Shown here piece by piece: positions 61,754 to 64,000 of a DNA stretch of 64,000 nucleotides (position 1 is the first letter of the stretch; every line of letters begins with the position of its first letter). The DNA is from Amycolatopsis thailandensis (GTDB lineage: Bacteria; Actinomycetota; Actinomycetes; Mycobacteriales; Pseudonocardiaceae), in contig NZ_NMQT01000043.1 of NCBI RefSeq assembly GCF_002234405.1, positions 46,439 through 110,438 of the forward strand. Reading direction: 5' to 3'. Made by a program: the position numbers and the translations under genes. The notes under the pieces are model-generated. The model was not told where the DNA came from and searched no databases. It saw only the letters and a list, made by a program, of their open reading frames with translations.

Positions 61754-62338
61754 ATGAGCCACAATGGACTGCTACTGATCGACGTCGACGGACCACTCAA
61801 CCCCTACGCGGCCAAGCCGCATCGCCGGCCTCCGGGCTACGAGACCTTCCGGCGCACCCCCGGCGGCTCCTGGCTTTCCGGACGCCAGGCCAGAAAACGC
61901 AAAGGACTCCGCGTGTGGCTCAACCCCGCACACGGACGGGCGCTGCTCGACCTCGCCGCGGACACCGGTCTCCAGCTGATCTGGTGCACCACGTGGCTAC
62001 ACGAAGCCAACACCCGCATCGGCCCGGCCATCGGCCTGCCGGAGCTGCCGGTGATCGAGTTCCCGCACCAGGATCTTGAACCCGACGGCGCCGGTGGGCA
62101 CCACTGGCGGCGAGACGGCAGCTGGAAGTGGGCGGCGGCGAGTCGATTCGCCGCTGGACGTCCGCTGGCGTGGCTCGATGACGAACACGGTGCGAGCCAC
62201 TACCTGCGGCCGCGAACGTCCTTCGACCACGACCGAGCGGACACACCGACGCTGCTCTGCCACTGTGACCCGCGGACCGGCCTGCTGGACAGCCATCTCG
62301 ACCAGATTCGCGCCTGGGCGGCGAGCATGTCTGGCTGA
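61754..62338 (+). CDS. HAD-like phosphatase
   Basis: 194 residues. Motif I LLLIDVDGPLN (nucleophile Asp, acid/base Asp), LQLIWCTTW for motif II (Thr), and PLAWLDDEH for motif IV. Length fits small HAD hydrolases acting on nucleotides or phosphorylated metabolites. Preceded by CGGAGAAACCC. Often on phage and plasmid accessory regions as nucleotide or PNKP-like 3' phosphatase; substrate unknown. Confidence 0.75.
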   Translation: MSHNGLLLIDVDGPLNPYAAKPHRRPPGYETFRRTPGGSWLSGRQARKRKGLRVWLNPAHGRALLDLAADTGLQLIWCTTWLHEANTRIGPAIGLPELPVIEFPHQDLEPDGAGGHHWRRDGSWKWAAASRFAAGRPLAWLDDEHGASHYLRPRTSFDHDRADTPTLLCHCDPRTGLLDSHLDQIRAWAASMSG

Positions 62339-62358
62339 CCCAGACGACCCATGTCTCC

Positions 62359-62775
62359 ATGCCAGTCCCGCGGAGGCGGCAGCGGACGGGAGTGTCACGT
62401 GGCTGCGACCTCGATTGCGGGCCGCCAAGCACACAACGCTGGGCGGCCCGCAATCGAGACGCGCCCCAGGCACAGCCCGTCCACAATTCTGAGGAGTCCA
62501 CTTCTGCCAGCCGCGAGGCAGACAATCGCGTCGACAGAAGCGACACGCTCCCTCTGGGAGAGTCGTTCGGCACGGCGTTAGTCACCAGCTGGGACTTCGC
62601 GCGCACGCCGTACGAGATCGTGGCTCCGCACGTCGCGGAGACCATCACGCTCCATCCGTACGTCTATGCTGACCCGGCTCGCATCGAGCGTTTGATCGTT
62701 GTCAAGTTCGACGACGTGCTCCGCCGCGATCCTATCCACGACGGCTACTCCACCGAATGGACTGCTGTGCACTGA
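62359..62775 (+). CDS. Hypothetical protein, start uncertain
   Basis: The frame to 62775 has coding character only after ~62490 (SASREADNRVDRSDTLPLGESFGTALVTSWDFARTPYEIV ... EWTAVH). GAGGAG at 62493 is followed by no ATG/GTG/TTG in frame, so the start is unclear or the gene is damaged. The 62359 ATG would place the palindrome inside the gene. Confidence 0.4.
   Translation: MPVPRRRQRTGVSRGCDLDCGPPSTQRWAARNRDAPQAQPVHNSEESTSASREADNRVDRSDTLPLGESFGTALVTSWDFARTPYEIVAPHVAETITLHPYVYADPARIERLIVVKFDDVLRRDPIHDGYSTEWTAVH
62410..62458. promoter_or_regulatory. Perfect 17-bp palindrome
   Basis: CTCGATTGCGGGCCGCC (62410-62426) with its complement 62442-62458; GTCCACA and TGAGGAG follow. Confidence 0.65.
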
Positions 62776-62805
62776 CGTCCACTCATCGTCGACAACACCA
62801 CCGTG

Positions 62806-62967
62806 ATGACCGCCGTGACCGCATCCCAGGCACAGCTCGACACTGACACGTTCCGCGCCGACCCACATCGCGCTCCCGACCTGGAACGGCTGCCGGAGCC
62901 AGCCCAAGGGCTGCTACCTGCCGTCACACGGACAGGTCTCCAATACTGGCGTGCCCGGCCGACTTGA
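62806..62967 (+). CDS. Small hypothetical protein
   Basis: 53 residues (MTAVTASQAQLDTDTFRADPHRAPDLERLPEPAQGLLPAV...). Overlaps the next frame. No strong ribosome site; listed for completeness. Confidence 0.35.
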   Translation: MTAVTASQAQLDTDTFRADPHRAPDLERLPEPAQGLLPAVTRTGLQYWRARPT

Positions 62968-63181
62968 TGCGGCTCTGGAAGTCAACGCTCGCTGTCGTGC
63001 CCCGCTCCAACTCGACGTCGAGCTCCAGCACATCGACAACCTCGACCGGCAGATCGACGCGACGCGAGCCCTGCGAGCGCTACACGTAGTTCGGGCGGAG
63101 ACGTATCGCCGTCTCATCGGGACTGAGAAAAACCGAAGACAGCACCCGAACGCGATACTCAGCCAGCCGCCCGGAGGTTGA
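62951..63181 (+). CDS. Small helical hypothetical protein
   Basis: 76 residues from GTG (VPGRLDAALEVNARCRAPLQLDVELQHIDNLDRQID...). Strongly helical, charged. Overlaps the preceding small frame by 17 bases. Confidence 0.4.
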   Translation: MPGRLDAALEVNARCRAPLQLDVELQHIDNLDRQIDATRALRALHVVRAETYRRLIGTEKNRRQHPNAILSQPPGG

Positions 63182-63912
63182 CGTCGTCAGACACCGTGGA
63201 AATCTCTGATAGCCAGGGACTACCTGGACAAGATCGCCCGTTCGTATGTCTCGGCCGGCCTGTCGTGCCTTTATCGTCTGTGCAGCAGCGTCTTCGATTC
63301 CGCACTGCGTCGACAGGAGCTCGCACCTGCGCTCGCGCCGGCTTCCGAGCGGGAGACGCCGCTACAGCGAGCCGACCACTCTCTCTGCGGGTGATCGACC
63401 CGGACTGACCGAGCAAGTTGCCACGTCTGGATGCGGCGACGCGCTCGTGCGACACGCGATGATGCCCCCTCTGGCCCGTGGCCAGACTGGACCGCAGGTC
63501 GCGATGTCGACGCCCGTCGAATAGCCCGGTTACGACGCCTGGCGGTCCCGCATCGAGCATGCCGATCGCCACGATGAATGCGCACGCCGGCCTCGATCGG
63601 CAGCAACCTGGCCGCGACGCGACCGCCAGCAGACGCCAGCCACTGGCGTCAGCACGCGTGAACGTGCCGTGCGGTTGAACCAGATCAACCTGGTGAGGCT
63701 GTGACCCTGATCCGCTCCAGAGTTGCCGCAGACGCCACTTCACTGCCGGGCTGCGCCGACCTCGGGCGCACCTGCGGACGTCAGTTCCGGTCCTGAATCG
63801 TGAGATGCCCGTGTCGAGGCGTCGTCACGAGCACGCTGCGGCTGCCGCTCCCGTGTTGAGGGCTCACCGACGCTGATCGACGGTCGTGGCTGCGCCCGAA
63901 GTGCCGTTCGCC
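63182..63912. other. 730-base spacer at the right end
   Basis: No supported gene; ends in a palindromic module. Confidence 0.4.
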
Positions 63913-63982
63913 CGGCCGTCCGGGTGAGACAGGGCCTCGCTGCGCTCGGTCGCGCTACCGCGCGATCCCACCCGGACGGCCG
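63913..63982. promoter_or_regulatory. Palindromic module, second class, copy 3
   Basis: Perfect 14-bp outer stem CGGCCGTCCGGGTG (63913-63926 / 63969-63982) enclosing GCCTCGCTGCGCTCGGTCGC and GCGCTACCGCGC. A gene is expected just past the window. Confidence 0.7.
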
Positions 63983-64000
63983 AGCACGACACCCCGGCCG

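Noticed and set aside
18499..63982. Integron attC sites as an explanation for the palindromes
   Set aside because: No integron core sites (GTTRRRY) or integron integrase seen; the stems sit before, not after, genes. Kept only as a loose analogy.
18499..63982. CRISPR array
   Set aside because: Repeats are inverted, differ in sequence and are separated by genes; no direct repeat/spacer pattern.

Overview
The window is high-GC actinobacterial DNA. A chromosome of the Amycolatopsis/Pseudonocardiaceae type fits best (inference from GC content, a DUF397 protein, FtsK-type conjugation genes and long perfect hairpins between convergent genes). Bases 1-6,020 are ordinary chromosome: the end of a periplasmic-binding-type receptor gene, a secreted GH18 chitinase with a DasR-like operator, a membrane diguanylate cyclase, a cytosine-deaminase-like enzyme, a WYL-domain regulator and an MHS-type MFS transporter. 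The transporter has lost its first ~20 codons where foreign DNA begins, at about 6,020.

Bases 6,020-17,950 are the core of an actinomycete integrative and conjugative element (AICE): integrase and excisionase facing the transporter, a divergent primase-polymerase-like replication gene, an XRE regulator, a GntR/UTRA (KorSA-like) regulator with a paired operator, a coupled run of small spread-type membrane genes, an FtsK/SpoIIIE-type translocase and two small trailing genes. The missing 5' end of the transporter gene was not found in the window, so the element may continue past base 64,000.

Bases 18,000-64,000 form a large accessory region, mostly single-gene units separated by long inverted repeats. 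Many repeats fold as an outer stem carrying two small inner hairpins. Most end about 40-60 bases before a start codon, often with GTCCACGCAC and then an AGGAG ribosome site between. The genes include a DUF732-type lipoprotein, endonuclease VII, a tandem LuxR-type HTH protein, NAD-dependent DNA ligase, SSB, a DUF932-like protein, an N6-type methyltransferase, an AAA+ ATPase, a DpdA/TGT-like protein, a macro-domain protein, a HAD-like phosphatase and many unknown small proteins.

Two special islands sit inside it. At 42,931-54,093 a Tn554-like set of three tyrosine recombinases plus a coiled-coil protein is followed by a two-gene system: a serine hydrolase overlapping a caspase-NTPase-WD40 protein whose repeats form two sets of seven blades. 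At 56,874-59,192 there is an array of 17 tRNA genes or tRNA-like genes.

Together the element appears to carry its own integration, replication and transfer machinery, DNA-processing enzymes (ligase, SSB, resolvase-type nuclease, methyltransferase), a tRNA supplement and a probable defence system. The strongest candidates for something undescribed are the repeated palindromic leader modules and the hydrolase/caspase-WD40 pair.
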